Assembly (NCBI GenBank): GCA_029718625.1
Contig: CM056383.1
Span: 64,480,849 to 64,544,848 of the forward strand
Direction: 5' to 3'
Length of the DNA: 64,000 bases
From: Synaphobranchus kaupii
Taxonomy: Eukaryota > Chordata > Actinopteri > Anguilliformes > Synaphobranchidae
A program made the position numbers and the translations under genes. The notes under the pieces were generated by a model. That model saw only the letters and a list, made by a program, of their open reading frames with translations. It had not been told where the DNA came from and ran no database searches. This document shows positions 34,170-46,512 of this stretch, in pieces (position 1 is the stretch's first letter; each line of letters opens with the position of its first letter).

Positions 34170-34702
34170 TTTACTGTTAAGGCTTAGTACTGGACTGGAC
34201 CCAAACACAAGACTCTGAGACAGACTCGATGTAAACTCCACCAGGGAGTGAATTTATTAGTCACAGCCAGGCAGGAAAAGAGCAAACAAAATGGGGGCAG
34301 GAGCGGGCTAAACAGGAGGCAGGCTGGGCGGGCTGGAGTAAGGAACAGAAAACAAACAGGTTATATTAAGCAGAGAGACAAACAAACTGGCCGGGAGAAT
34401 CGCAAGGAGACTGAGACAACAGACTGGCGAAGAGGCAGTGAAACAAGGGAACTTAAATAAGGAGGAGAAGACTAACTGAATAATACAAAGGAGTGAGGAA
34501 TGTGTGTGAGAGAGAGAGTGATAGGCTAATGATAAGGGGCGAAAACAAGGAACTAAATGGGGAACCACGCCCAGCCTGCAACGAACACAGAAACGAGACG
34601 AAAGGGGTAAACTGAAAAACACGACATGAAACATGAGGAATGGGGAAAGGAAAGAAACAAAAGGGAGGTGAACTGGAGGGAAATGGCGGATGTTACATTT
34701 AC
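34170..34702 (-). mobile_element. Solo LTR of a sushi-like element with 5-bp target duplication
   Basis: On the minus strand the LTR starts TGTAACATCCGCC (34697) and ends CTAAGCCTTAACA (34175), 523 bp. TTTAC stands on both sides (34170-34174 and 34698-34702). CTAATAAATTC lies about 80 bp before the end. Ends resemble the complete element's TGTAACG...GTAACA. Internal region lost, as after LTR-LTR recombination. Confidence 0.9.
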
Positions 34703-35925
34703 TCCAATAATCAAACTCGGCTTTACTCCAAATGTGACCTTCTAACAGGACAACAAAGCATAACGGTGTTTACAAGTAGTCTGCAGTTTGATGTGTATTG
34801 ATAAAGTATTTATATGGATCAGTGGAAACTATTAATAGAACTAATAAGTTCTATTAAAACTTTAACGGCAATTAACGTAGTGAGTTAAGGTCCCATTAAA
34901 CTTGCACCAATGTTCCAAGAATATTTGTATCTCAAAGCAGAGACAAATGAACAGCACTAGGACTGAAAATCATACATTATCCAGGGCCTCCCCTTCTTAA
35001 AATAATTTGATGAAACTGCCTGCTATTTTTGTGATTTAAAACGGTAAATCTACATCTGTAAGAAGTAGTTTGTCTCGATAATATATATTTAATTGGTAAC
35101 TGTATTTGTCATCAAAGTCCAGAATTATATTAAGCTTCTGTAAAATTAAACATGAATTCCCAGAACAGTTCTATGCCTTTTGATTATACAAGAGGGCTTC
35201 CCATAATAACTGTCCATTGCATTTATTCGAAAATCAAAAAGAAGTTAATCGCAGAAAATCCAAGGGTTTGGCATGAGCAGGATCTTTTACTTGGAACTGT
35301 GAAGCTGATGGTTTATTTATGAATCCAAAATAGGCATTGCAAAGGAGCTTGAATGATACCATCGGATTAAGTCCTTTGCTATTGCTTAAGGCACATGCTG
35401 ATACAGTATTCATAATAAGGTCCTTTTCTTTTTTTTCTGTTTCATATCCCCATTTGCTATATTGCATCAGTTAACAGTTGGATAAATACATAAAATGGCA
35501 TTAGTTAAGCAAAAATGTCAATTCAACAGAACTTTCTTAAATATGAGGGATTACATTTGACACCATTTTTTGTTTTTCTTGGTTCATATGTACATCTCCT
35601 TTAAAAAAGATCTCAGGATTTCTTCACTCCATATCTTTTCTCTAGTGATAGGACAGTTACCTTTACCATTAATTAGCCACGGTGATTGATAGCTACAATG
35701 AACTACACTGATGCATTTGAGCCAATTAAACTGGTTGTCTGTCCACAGAAAAGCCAGATATACCATATCTACAAATTTTTGTTGTCGGAAAGCTTGGCTC
35801 TCCCATCACTACTGTTCTCCCTCTAACTGTGAAATTATCCCACAATCTTTTGTTGTTTTCCACTATGCACCTTTTTCTTTTACAGAGTGCCTACTTGTGT
35901 TCTGAAATGATTAACCTGAGCTATT
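34703..35925. other. No gene recognised
   Basis: AT-rich DNA without supportable features. Confidence 0.45.
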
Positions 35926-35931
35926 TGAGTG

Positions 35932-36158
35932 TACTGCAAAAACCAAGAAATAAGTCAATCTTAAAATAAGTTAGTTATAAGTTTATTTTTTATTTTTTTG
36001 CTAAGTATGACAAAAAACTTTCCAATGATGTGAGCCAGTTCTACTCATTTAAAAATTTGGCATTGGGGCAAGACAATTTCACTTGTCAAAAAAGTAACTT
36101 AAAACAAGCTATTTTAAACTTGAGATAAAAGAATAAGAATAAGAAGTCTTGCAGTGTA
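35932..36158. mobile_element. MITE-like element with TACTGCAA / TTGCAGTGTA ends
   Basis: Left end TACTGCAAAAACCAAG, right end AGTCTTGCAGTGTA, about 227 bp, AT-rich interior. Fish genomes carry many such TACACTGCAA-ended elements. The superfamily is not clear from here. Confidence 0.5.
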
Positions 36159-36809
36159 TATAGTTATACATATATAGATGTATATGGTTTGTTTTGGAAA
36201 TCAAACCGCTTAAAAGGCTAAACCCACTAATGTGGGCAGGCAATTCAAATTAAATTGTCATACGTGTCCAAACTCAACAAAGGCAAGTGAGGTGCCCGCT
36301 TTTGTCATTTGGCTACCTGGCTAAAGTACAACACATCTCTATCTTTTATCAACACATCTTTTCTGTCAAGCAGACAAATATTATCAGCTGATCACGGGTA
36401 ATTATTTACTTGACACAAACGCAAACAGGCATCCCCATTGTACAGTCTGCAATATATAAAACCTGTACATGGATTTCAGTAGCAAGCAGGCTTTTACCTC
36501 AAAAAATTAACAGCAAGTTTATTAATCATGTCACCTGAATCATTTCAGTCGGGGTCCAAACACAGAGACAGATGACACAATCACATCACGTTTAGGGTGT
36601 CAAATACATGCAGGTTTTTATCTAGGAAATATTATAAAATAACAATGCTTAATAATGGTTACACTGGCAATCTGTCTCGGGAAGAATAAATTGCAGAAAC
36701 CTTGCTCCTCGGCGTAGCACTCGTTTCTGTTGGGGAAGGGTGGGTGTGGCTACAGAGCCTGTGGGGTGGGATCAGGTTTCATCTGAGCATTTGCAACTAG
36801 CTAGCTACT

Positions 36810-36990
36810 GCAATGGCAGAGGTGAACAAGCACAATTAGCTTACAGCGAATTCAAAACAACAAGCCGACAGGGCGTTCAAGAAGCAGAGCCAACTTGGAT
36901 TTGATTTTCCTCAATGGCGACAGCTTAAGTTTCGCAAGGGTTTGAAAAGCGACACGGAGTTACCATGTTTTCCGTTGGACCTGTAAGTAA
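36810..36990 (+). other. Possible first-exon remnant with splice donor
   Basis: One frame reads FPQWRQLKFRKGLKSDTELP and runs into CTGTAAGTAAT, a good donor consensus. W-R-x-L-K and G-x-K-x-D-x-E spacing is seen at the N terminus of proteins encoded by some fish DNA transposons. No downstream exon was identified. Confidence 0.25.
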
Positions 36991-37164
36991 TATTGCATCT
37001 AGCTCTCCGGCTAGGTAGTTAGATGGCCAAAGTCGGGTACCTTTTGTATCAAATGAATAACAATGTAATATGTTGTACGTATTTGATAAAATAAATAATA
37101 TTTGCATACAAATATCTTCTTGAACAAGTCATTTACTTTAAAAGGGTATTAGCCAGCGATGATA

Positions 37165-37560
37165 CAAGATATATCTTAATGTTCTTAGAGCATGGTCTAA
37201 AACGCATGACACAAGTGCATTTAGGGTGTGTCCATCTCCACTTTTGCTAGTTAGAGGGCTCATATTTTGAGCACAAAGTAAGGCGCAAGATGCAAATGGG
37301 CTGAACTTAGCCTCTTCATTAATTATAGGTGTGTCTTGGGCGTAACATGCAATAAACCAATCAGAGTGTCATCTCCCATTTCCTTTAAAAGCCACCTGCG
37401 TCAGCTGTAGCTAAGGCAGATACAGCCTCCAACCAGAATCCCTTCTTAATTAGGTACTTTTCATGGTTAGAGGGATCATTTACCCGCTTAAGCCACATTA
37501 CATCAGAAATAGCTACAGGTATGCATGCCATGAGTATCATGTTCGCATTGTCCTATATTA
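37165..37560 (+). repeat. Dispersed DNA repeat, copy 1 (inverted copy at 57440-57670)
   Basis: TTTAGGGTGTGTCCA, CACTTTTGCTA, TAATTATAGGTGTGTCTTGG, TGCAATAAACCAATCAGA and CTTTAAAAGCC recur as complements at 57610 back to 57445. Probably a non-autonomous DNA transposon. Confidence 0.65.
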
Positions 37561-38040
37561 CAGACAATTACATAAAGAGGTAGCAAAACATTTTTTATCA
37601 ATAGGCTCCTAATTGGTGAAAGTGTGGACACATGGCCACTAAAACTAACCATTTGGTAGATAATGAAGAATTCAAGTGTAAAGCAAATGACAACATTAAA
37701 ATAAAAACATTCAAATTAACTAAATGGTTTATTTAAAGTCCAATGACAGGTGTGCAATAGTGTGAAATAGCAGGGTCCTGCTCTGGTCAGATGTGCAATA
37801 GCTCAGTGTTCAATGTTCAGCTCTACAATGTCCAATGCAGCTGGGGAGCTACAGTCAAAGTGAATCTACAAACGGAGAGTCTTGTTCTGAGCTGTCCAAT
37901 GCACTTCGGTGTTATCTGAGGAACCAATGATTTCCACAGCCTTTGGAAGATGTGCAGACCAACTGCATGATCCCCTGAAATGTAAAAGGAATAGTGTAAA
38001 TACTTATCCACAGAAGACATTTCTATAATCTATTACACTT

Positions 38041-38096
38041 CAACATGAGTCTTATACACAACTTTACTCAACATGAGTCTTATACACAACTTTACA
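38041..38096 (+). repeat. Perfect 28-bp tandem duplication (last base differs)
   Basis: CAACATGAGTCTTATACACA plus ACTTTACT is followed at once by the same sequence ending ACTTTACA. Confidence 0.9.
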
Positions 38097-38136
38097 TACC
38101 AAGCTTTTCCACTGCGTCTTTGTAGAGACACCACAC

Positions 38137-38405
38137 TGAGGCTTTGTTTGGACATGAGGCTAGCTAGATAGCTAACTGTTAGGTTAGCTAACAAAGGCTT
38201 GGTTTGTTTTAAACAAAGATACATATATAAATAGGAATATCTTGGCAAACATGCTTGCAAATTATACATTGTTAGGATGTGTAGCTAGTTAAAGACTGGT
38301 AGATAGGAATGTCACAACAAAATGTGTATACTTTGTTTGGGCACGGGGCTAGCTAGATAGCTAACTGTTAGCTTAGCCAGAAAAGGCTTTGGTTGTGTTT
38401 TAATA
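38137..38405 (+). repeat. Direct duplication of an 80-bp block, 192 bp apart
   Basis: CTTTGTTTGGACATGAGGCT with AGCTAGATAGCTAACTGTTA recurs as CTTTGTTTGGGCACGGGGCT with AGCTAGATAGCTAACTGTTA, followed by similar AAAGGCTT(T)GGTT sequence. Confidence 0.75.
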
Positions 38406-38715
38406 AATGCTGTGTCTGAATCAAAGCCCCATTAGTATGCTAACATAGCAGAGTAGCTACACTGGATGAGAAAGTTGTTAAGTAGGTGAAATGTTCTGTA
38501 AATGTAGTGTACTTTAAATCCACGAAAGATATACTTATTTCCAGGTTTTCGCTGATAATAGTATTGAAGATATTTTTTGCATACTGCATGTCACTAAACG
38601 GCCTATGCAGACAGTAATCATCAAGTTACACATGTTAGTAACATTACACAGGACGCAGTAACGTTAGTCATGGTTCTGATTTGGACACTAATAGATATAG
38701 ATAGATCAGCTAACA

Positions 38716-38722
38716 GAAAGAT
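38716..38722 (+). repeat. Flanking 7-bp duplication GAAAGAT, left copy
   Basis: GAAAGAT precedes the left end CAACCTGG and recurs at 47293-47299 after the right end CCAGGTTG. Confidence 0.85.
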
Positions 38723-39480
38723 CAACCTGGTCTCACAGCCCATTCGTATCTATTCTACGAAATTCCAGTCCCGAAAATTCGTACTTATTTTACGAATCAG
38801 AGATTACACACCACGTGACTTTACGCTTTTCTCCGATGAATTACGAGACAAAACGGAGATCCACCATTTTTATTTCACGGTCAAATAAAGCGAATGGGTA
38901 AGCTGCCGGTATTGTACTTATAGTTTATACTTATAGTTATAGTACATTCATAGAATACCTTTCTTATTTCGTAATTGTATTTTAATGCAATATGATGTAT
39001 AATTCTCGAGCTTCTTCGTCTCTGCTTTATCTGTGTGGGTTGCTATTTATAGGCTAGTCTTGTAGGCTATTACTTGCATTATTCAAGCTGAAGTTAGCTA
39101 GGTCTGTTCAGATCAGTGCATACTGCATAGGCTGCAATATGATTATTAATCGATTTAGCTTGTGAGCTAGCCATCAGAGCGTGTCGTTTTCGGTTCTTTT
39201 GAGACGTATAATATGAGAAAACCGAGCATATCTGTAATGGAAACAACAGCGTCTCCCCCTTAACTTCTGTAATAAACTGCGATTCCCGTGATTCTGTGCG
39301 CTGTCTGTGTGTATTGCCCATAGACTGCAGAGACGTGACGGGTTGGCCACTGAATCGGCTTCGTGCCCCAATGAGCAGCTCCCATAGGAATCCATGGAAC
39401 CGGTAAGCGGAAGCTGCCTCCAGTTCTTTTTTTTAAATCTCGAATGGTTGAACTTCATTCATAAAACCAACAAAAGAAAG

Positions 39481-39845
39481 TCTGCCAGTCTGCAAATAAC
39501 AGGATTCCTAAATGCTATATGCAAAAGGTCTGTAAAAATCTTATAAAAACACATATGCCATATACAAAACTTAAATAAAATAAATATGTGGTAGAGAGCT
39601 AGCATATACATTTCATGCTAAAATTAAATAGTTCCCTAATACATGGTATTCCTTATAAAAAAAACATTGAGAGATTGTATAAGAATTGTATAGAAATATA
39701 TAATATAATAGGCTACTAATCAACATGCTTTTTTATAAAAACTTTGCAAGTATGATCATATATGATTTTTACAGACCTTTTGCATATGGGATTACCTTTG
39801 TAAGCATTTAGGAATCCTGATATTTGCAGACTGGCAGACTTTTTT
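39481..39845. repeat. Small palindrome (MITE-like) nested in the left arm
   Basis: CTGCCAGTCTGCAAATAACA...AGGTCTGTAAAAATC at the left is matched by TTTTTACAGACCTTTTGCAT...TTTGCAGACTGGCAG at the right, with inverted ends of about 60-80 bp. The same unit is at about 46161-46512 in the right arm. Confidence 0.75.
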
Positions 39846-40744
39846 TTGTTGTTGTTAGTTTAAGCCAACACAATCTCTCAAGCATGGTACACAGCAGATA
39901 TAGAATGTACAAAATACGCACTGTTGTTATTTATAATAATAATAATGCAATTTTATTTAAAGCTTTTTTTTACAGCAAAATCCTATTACACAGTTAAAGT
40001 AAAATATATAAAAACAATGGATAAATAAAACAAAAGACTTATTAAAATGAACATGAAAAAAATTCTCAAATCCAGAAGCTTGAGAAGCAATGCAATAATA
40101 ATGGTATATAATATAAGGAAGACTTAAAATTCAGTAATTAGACTATCAGTTTCCTTTTCAATTTAGAATTAAACTAATTGTGTAGGCTGATAACAACAAC
40201 GATAATTTTCCATGCCAAATAAGCGTTCACGCGCGGCTCTCAAGCCTACAATACTTCGGCATAACCACCAGGTAATGTGCGTATGTCAAGTGAAGACCTG
40301 ACGTGGAGCTACGACCATTTCTACGACCATTACGACCATGACTCAAATGGAGTCATGTTGAAATTTTATAAATCACTACTTTGTCGTGATTTTTTACGTA
40401 AGCCACACGTAAGATCAAATTTGATCGAAAGTCCTTTTTTTAAATGAGGCCCCTGGTCTTGGCCCTTCTGCCCTTCTGACCATCTTCTGGCGTAGACTCA
40501 AGACTCGCCTGTTTAGATTGCATCTTTGCTCCCTGAATTAATTGTTAGCATGCAAGTCTTGCTTTTTGAAATAGCATTTTAGGGGTATGTTAACAGTGAT
40601 TTATACATCAACACTTGCCATGTTACTGACATTTTGGTTAATGTATTATTTAGACTTGTACTGTTTTTTTTCAGTATACCATTGTTTTTTTATTGGACAT
40701 TTCTCTTATATAGCACTATTTCTCATTCCCCCTCTACCTAACAG

Positions 40745-41600
40745 GTTAAGGAGAGGATATCAGCCTGCCTGGCTGACATTTCTATGTGGATGGCTACTCA
40801 TCACCTGAAGCTCAACCTTCACAATACGGAACTGCGCTTCATACCTCACAGGACCTCCCCACTGCAAGCCCTCTCCATCACCGTCGACGGTACTATGGTG
40901 GCTGCCTCCCGCTCTGCAAGGAACCTGGGGGTGGTCCTGGATGACCAGCTGGACTTCATGGAGCACATCACGGCAACAGCACGGTCTTGCAGGTTCCTCC
41001 TGTACAACATCAGGAGGATTCGACCATACCTGACCACCTACTCGACCCAGCTTCTCGTCCAGACCATGGTTATCTCACGCCTGGATTACTCCTCTCAAAG
41101 TTTTCACACATCACCCCCCTGCTGAGGTCAATCCACTGGCTGCCGGTCGCCGCCAGGATCAGCTTCAAAGTTCTGACCCTGGCCTACGCTGCAGCCAAAA
41201 GGACAAGCCCTTCCTACCTGCAAGACATAATACAACACTAAACTCCAGCTCGACCACTTCGCTTGGACTGCGGAGCTTCTCCACCCTAGCTCCCCAGTGG
41301 TGGAATGAACTGTTCACTCCTCTACGTTCTGATCAAACACTGCCTGCACACCTCTTCAGACTCCACCTTGACTGTTTTTCGCTTGTTTCCTGTTCCTTAA
41401 TTCTTTGTTGATTTTATAGTTTATAATGTCTTGTTGTCTTAGCCATAGCTTACTGTGTACTATACTCAATGTTCATGACTATAGATAGCTGCTATGTTAT
41501 GATAAGAAATTAGCTCTATCTGAACTGATGTCATTGACCTTCGGTATGCACTTATTGTGCGTCGCTTTGGATAAAAGCATCTGCCAAATGAATGTAATGT
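40745..41600 (+). pseudogene. L2/CR1-type LINE 3' fragment in the left arm
   Basis: Frame 40784-41125 reads MWMATHHLKLNLHNTE, then SARNLGVVLDDQLDF, CRFLLYNIRRIRP and VISRLDYSS, the C-terminal RT region of L2/CR1 LINEs. After a deletion the next frame gives KFSHITPLLRSIHWLPVAAR and SPSYLQDII. The 3' tail is CGCTTTGGATAAAAGCATCT followed by GCCAAATGAATGTAATG. The same deletion junction (AAAGTTTTCACACATCACCC) exists in the right arm. Confidence 0.9.
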
Positions 41601-41634
41601 AAATAAAGTTTATTATTATTATTATTTTATGCAA

Positions 41635-41700
41635 ACTTATGCACTTTTTGCCTTGTAAGTCGCTCTGTATAAGCGCGTCTGCCAAATGAATAAATGTCTG
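41635..41700 (+). repeat. Second L2/CR1-type LINE tail
   Basis: TTGTAAGTCGCTCTGTATAAG and CGTCTGCCAAATGAATAAATG repeat the tail found 60 bp earlier with differences, so two LINE 3' ends lie in tandem. Confidence 0.7.
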
Positions 41701-42664
41701 TATTGATACACTTCTGTAATGTGATGGACCCTTTCTAGATTAAATAAGCTAAATGTCCAGCTAATAAAAGCTTGAAGACGCTGAAGTTCAATACGTCTCT
41801 GAGTGAATTAATACAAAATTTATTTTACAGTGCATTGTGTACGCTCTATATTGATGTATTGTAAATTATCTCTTCTCTTTCAAAACCTGATGGCCAATAT
41901 ACAGCATATAGTAATAATGTTTATCATTTTAGTCATATAAAGGTTAGAAATTGTTTATACCACAACATCTCATATTGATTACAATGAAAACACACCAATT
42001 TAAAATGGGTAGAAAATTATTTTTATATAATTACCAATAAAATCTCAGATCATGGGATAGACTACATTAACATTTTTTTTTTTTTATATATTTTTTTTTT
42101 TTACATACAGCTGACACCCTTGTCATTATGTATTTAAAGGGAATGCTTTCATTCCGACAAAGCTTTCACACTAGGCTACTGCATGCTGTTCACTACTGTC
42201 TGCTTATTAATTATCAACCTGCTGGATTTGGAAGGCATTATAAATATCTAGAAGTATCTAAGATAAGTATCTAAGTATTAAAAGTTGGGTTCATGTGAGT
42301 AGCGTGATCCCATTTGCAATAAACGGAGGGCAACTTCATGTGTGTTTACGGTTGTATCAAGCGGAACTACATTTCGGCGCCATTTTATTGCTTCGCGCTA
42401 TGGAAAGTATTGCAGGGAATTGTAGTTTTTTTGTGCAAATTTATTTCCTATATATGTAATTATCTAGGAATTGCTAATGTATTATCTAGCTGGCAAGCCA
42501 GTTATGCTAGCTACGTTCAACCAGATCTAGGTACCTAGGTAGCTACACGTGCTTTAGCTGTTGGTAGACAGTCTATTAATTATATATATTTCAATATTAA
42601 TAGCTATTGATAGTCCAAAGTAGATGGCAGTTCTCTATCCGTAATGTCATTAAACTGCAATTTT

Positions 42665-43485
42665 CTGGCATGTTGACCACCCTGACATGGATTAATTAGA
42701 ATATAAATATACTCAAATTGGAAACTATGAAATTAAATACAAGAGCTATGGAAGGGTCAAAGGTCACAACAGTAGGATTAGGGTTATGGGTTCCTTAAAA
42801 TCTAGAGGCTTGAAATTCGGAAGTATGAATATATCCATGGCCTAAATTGCATAAGCAAAAGAACAGACCCCTAGCACACATAGAAGCTCTATAGCACCAC
42901 CTACAAATCTCAATTTTTTTTAAACTTTGACTCCTCCTACCTGAGGCACAAAGGCAGTCAAGGCTCCCAAATTTAGTATACAAGGACATCACAGCACCCC
43001 CTATGACATATACATTTGCATGTTAGCATAAATTAAACTTGTCCTAATTAATTTGACTATTGATGAAAAATAGGTCTATGAAGGCTGTAAGAATGTTCAT
43101 AGGTCATTTTGGATTACTGCTGAACACTGCACTCAGCTTCCCAAAATCGTAGAAGCATGAAATTTTGCTAACTGAGTCTCATCAGGGCCTCTAGCATGCA
43201 CACCAAAAACCAGACCCCTAGCATGCACACAGACCCTGTAGCGCCCCCTTGAAAATGTGATTTTTTAACATTTTGGGCACTCGCCATTTGTACACCGAAT
43301 GATGTATCATGCTGAAATGTCGGAATCTAGACCACCTCTAGACATACTACAAATAATATCAGAACCAGATCTCTAGCTAAAAAAAAAACGAGCAGTATAT
43401 GCTTTCGACAGGGGGCGCCACTTAAATATCTGAATTAATGTACAACACTTTCCGAGGTGATTCTTAGGATCAAGCAGAGTCAGAA
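42665..43485. repeat. Central spacer of the palindrome with degenerate tandem units
   Basis: Not palindromic. A unit with a GAAATT-type start, CAGACCCCTAGCA, (CA)CACAGA and a CTATAGCACCACC or CTGTAGCGCCCCC end recurs near 42815-42905 and 43155-43250, with a weaker third near 43320-43380. No open frame of note. Confidence 0.5.
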
Positions 43486-44559
43486 AACATCAGTCATAAG
43501 AACATTTCAGTAAAAATGACAATATAGGACTGCCATCTACTTTTGACTATTAATATTAATATTAAGCTATTAATATTGAAAATGTATATCCTAACTGTCT
43601 ACCAGCAGCTAAAACACACGTAGCTAGCTAGGTACCTAGATCTGGTTGAACGTAGCTAGCATAACTGGCTTGCTAGGTAGATAATACATTAGCAATTCCT
43701 AGATAATTACGTATACAGGGAATATATTTGCAAAAAAAACTACAATTCCCAGAAATACATTCCTTAGCGTAAAGCAATAAAATGGCGCCGAAATGTAGTT
43801 CCGCTTGATACAACCGTAAACACACACGAAGATGCCCTCCGTTTATTGCGAATGGGATCACGCTACTCACATGAACCCAACTTTTATTACTTAGATAATT
43901 ATCTTAGATACTTCTAGACATTTATAATGCTTTCCAAATCCAGCAGGTTGATAATTAATAAGCAGACAGTAGTGAACAGCATGCAGTAGCCTAGTGTGAA
44001 AGCTTTGTAGGAATTAAAGCATTCCCTTTAAATACATAAAAATGACAAGGGTGTCAGTTGTATGTAAAAAAAAATATATATTTAAAAAAGAAAATTGTTA
44101 ATGTAGTCTATCCAATGATCTGAGATTTTATTGGTAATTATATTTTAAAAAATTTCTACCCATTTTAAATTGGTGTTTTCATTGTAATAAATATCAGATG
44201 TTGTGGTATATACAATTTCTAACTTTTATATGACTAAAATGATAAACATTATTATTACTATATGCTGTATATTTGCCATCAGGTTTTTAAAGAGAAGAGA
44301 TCATTTACAATACATCAATATATAGTGTACACAATGCACTGTAAAATAAATGTTGTATTAATTCACTCAGAGACGTATTGAACTTCAGCGTCTTCAAGCT
44401 TTTATTAGCTGGACATTTAGCTTATTTAATCTAGAAAGGGTCCATCACATTACAGAAGTGTATCAATACAGACATTTATTCATTTGGCAGATGCGCTTAT
44501 ACAGAGCGACTTACAAGGCAAAAAGTGCATAAGTTTGCATAAAATAATAATAATAAACT

Positions 44560-45440
44560 TTATTTACATTACATTCATTTGGCAGATGCTTTTATCCAAA
44601 GCGACGCACAATAAGTGCATACCGAAGGTCAATGTCATCAGTTCAGATAGAGCTAATTTCTTATCATAACATAGCAGCTATCCATAGTCATGGACATTGA
44701 GTATAGTACACAGCAAGCTATGGCTAAGACAACAAGACATTATAAACTATAAAATCAACAAAGAATTAAGGAACAGGAAACAAGCGAAAAACAGTCAAGG
44801 TGGAGTCTGAAGAGGTGTGCAGGCAGTGTTTGATCAGAACGTAGAGGAGTGAACAGTTCATTCCACCACTGGGGAGCTAGGGTGGAGAAGCTCCGCAGTC
44901 CGGACAAGCAGAGCGAAGTGGTCGAGCTGGAGTTTAGTGTTGTATTATGTCTTGCAGGTAGGAAGGGCTTGTCCTTTTGGCTGCAGCGTAGGCAGGGTCA
45001 GACCTTTGAACCTGAACCTGATCCTGACGGCGACCAGCAGCCAGTGGACTGACCTCAGCAGGGGGGTGATGTGTGAAAACTTTGGGAGGAGTAATCCAGG
45101 CGTGAGATAACCATGGTCTGGACGAGAAGCTGGGTCGAGTAGGTGGTCAGGTATGGTCAAATCCTCCTGATGTTGTACAGGAGGAACCTGCAGGACCGTG
45201 CTGTTGCCCTGATCTGCTCCATGAAGTCCAGCTGGTCATCCAGGACCATCCCCAAGTTCCTTGCAGAGCGGGAGGCAGCCACCGTAGTACCGTTGACGGT
45301 GATGGAGAGTGCTTGCAGTGGGGAGGTCCTGTGAGGTATGAAGCGCAGTTCCGTATTGTGAAGGTTGAGCTTCAGGTGATGAGTAGCCATCCACATAGAA
45401 ATGTCAGCCAGGCAGGCTGATATCCTCTCCTTAACCTGTT
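44560..45440 (-). pseudogene. L2/CR1-type LINE 3' fragment in the right arm
   Basis: Mirror copy of 40745-41600: minus-strand SARNLGMVLDDQLDF and CRFLLYNIRRI, then the deletion junction and HITPLLRSVHWL, and the tail at 44575-44610. Further substitutions and small indels since duplication. Confidence 0.9.
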
Positions 45441-46160
45441 AGGTAGAGGGGGAATGAGAAATAGTGCTATATAAGAGAAATGTCCAATAAAAAAACAATG
45501 GTATACTGAAAAAAAAACAGTACAAGTCTAAATAATACATTAACCAAAATGTCAGTAACATGGCAAGTGTTGATGTATAAATCAGTGTTAACATACCCCT
45601 GAAATGCTATTTCAAAAAGCAAGACTTGCATGCTAACAATTAATTCAGGGAGCAAAGATCCAATCTAAACAGGCGAGTCTTGAGTCTACGCCAGAAGATG
45701 GTCAGAAGGGCAGAAGGGCCAAGACCAGGGGCCTCATTTATAAAAAGTACTTTCGATCAAATTTGATCTTACGTGTGGCGTACATAAAAAAACACGACAA
45801 AGTAGTGATTTATAAAATTTCAACGTGACTCCATTTGACCGTGGAAATGGTCGTAGCTCCACGTCAGGTCTTCACTTGACATACGCACATTACCTGCTGG
45901 TTATGCCGAAGTATTGTAGGCTTGAGAGCCGCGCGTGAACGCTTATTTGGCATGGAAAATTACCGTTGTTGTTATCAGCCTACAAAATTAGTTTAATTCT
46001 AAATTGAAAAGGAAACTGATAGTCTAATTACTTAGTGGTATAATAATATACCATTATTATTGCATTGCTTCTCAAGCTTCTGGATTTGAGAATTTTTTTC
46101 CTGTTCATTTCAAGTCTTTTGTTTTATTTATCCATTGTTTTTATATATTTAACTTTAACA

Positions 46161-46512
46161 GTCTGCAAATATCAGGATTCCTAAATGCTTACGAAGGTAA
46201 TCCCATACGCAAAAGGTCTGTAAAAATCATATATGATCATACTTGCAAACTTTTTATAAAAAAGCATGTTGATTAGTAGCCTATTATATTATATATTTCT
46301 ATACAATTCTTATACAATCTCTCAATGTTTTTTTTATAAGGAGTACCATGTATTAGGGAACTATTTAATTTTAGCATGAAATGTATATGCTAGCTCTCTA
46401 CCACATATTTATTTTATTTAAGTTTTGTATATGGCATATGTGTTTTTATAAGATTTTTACAGACCTTTTGCATATAGCATTTAGGAATCCTGTTATTTGC
46501 AGACTGGCAGAC
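46161..46512. repeat. Small palindrome nested in the right arm
   Basis: Mirror counterpart of 39481-39845, bounded by GTCTGCAAATATCAGG and TTTGCAGACTGGCAG. Confidence 0.75.
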
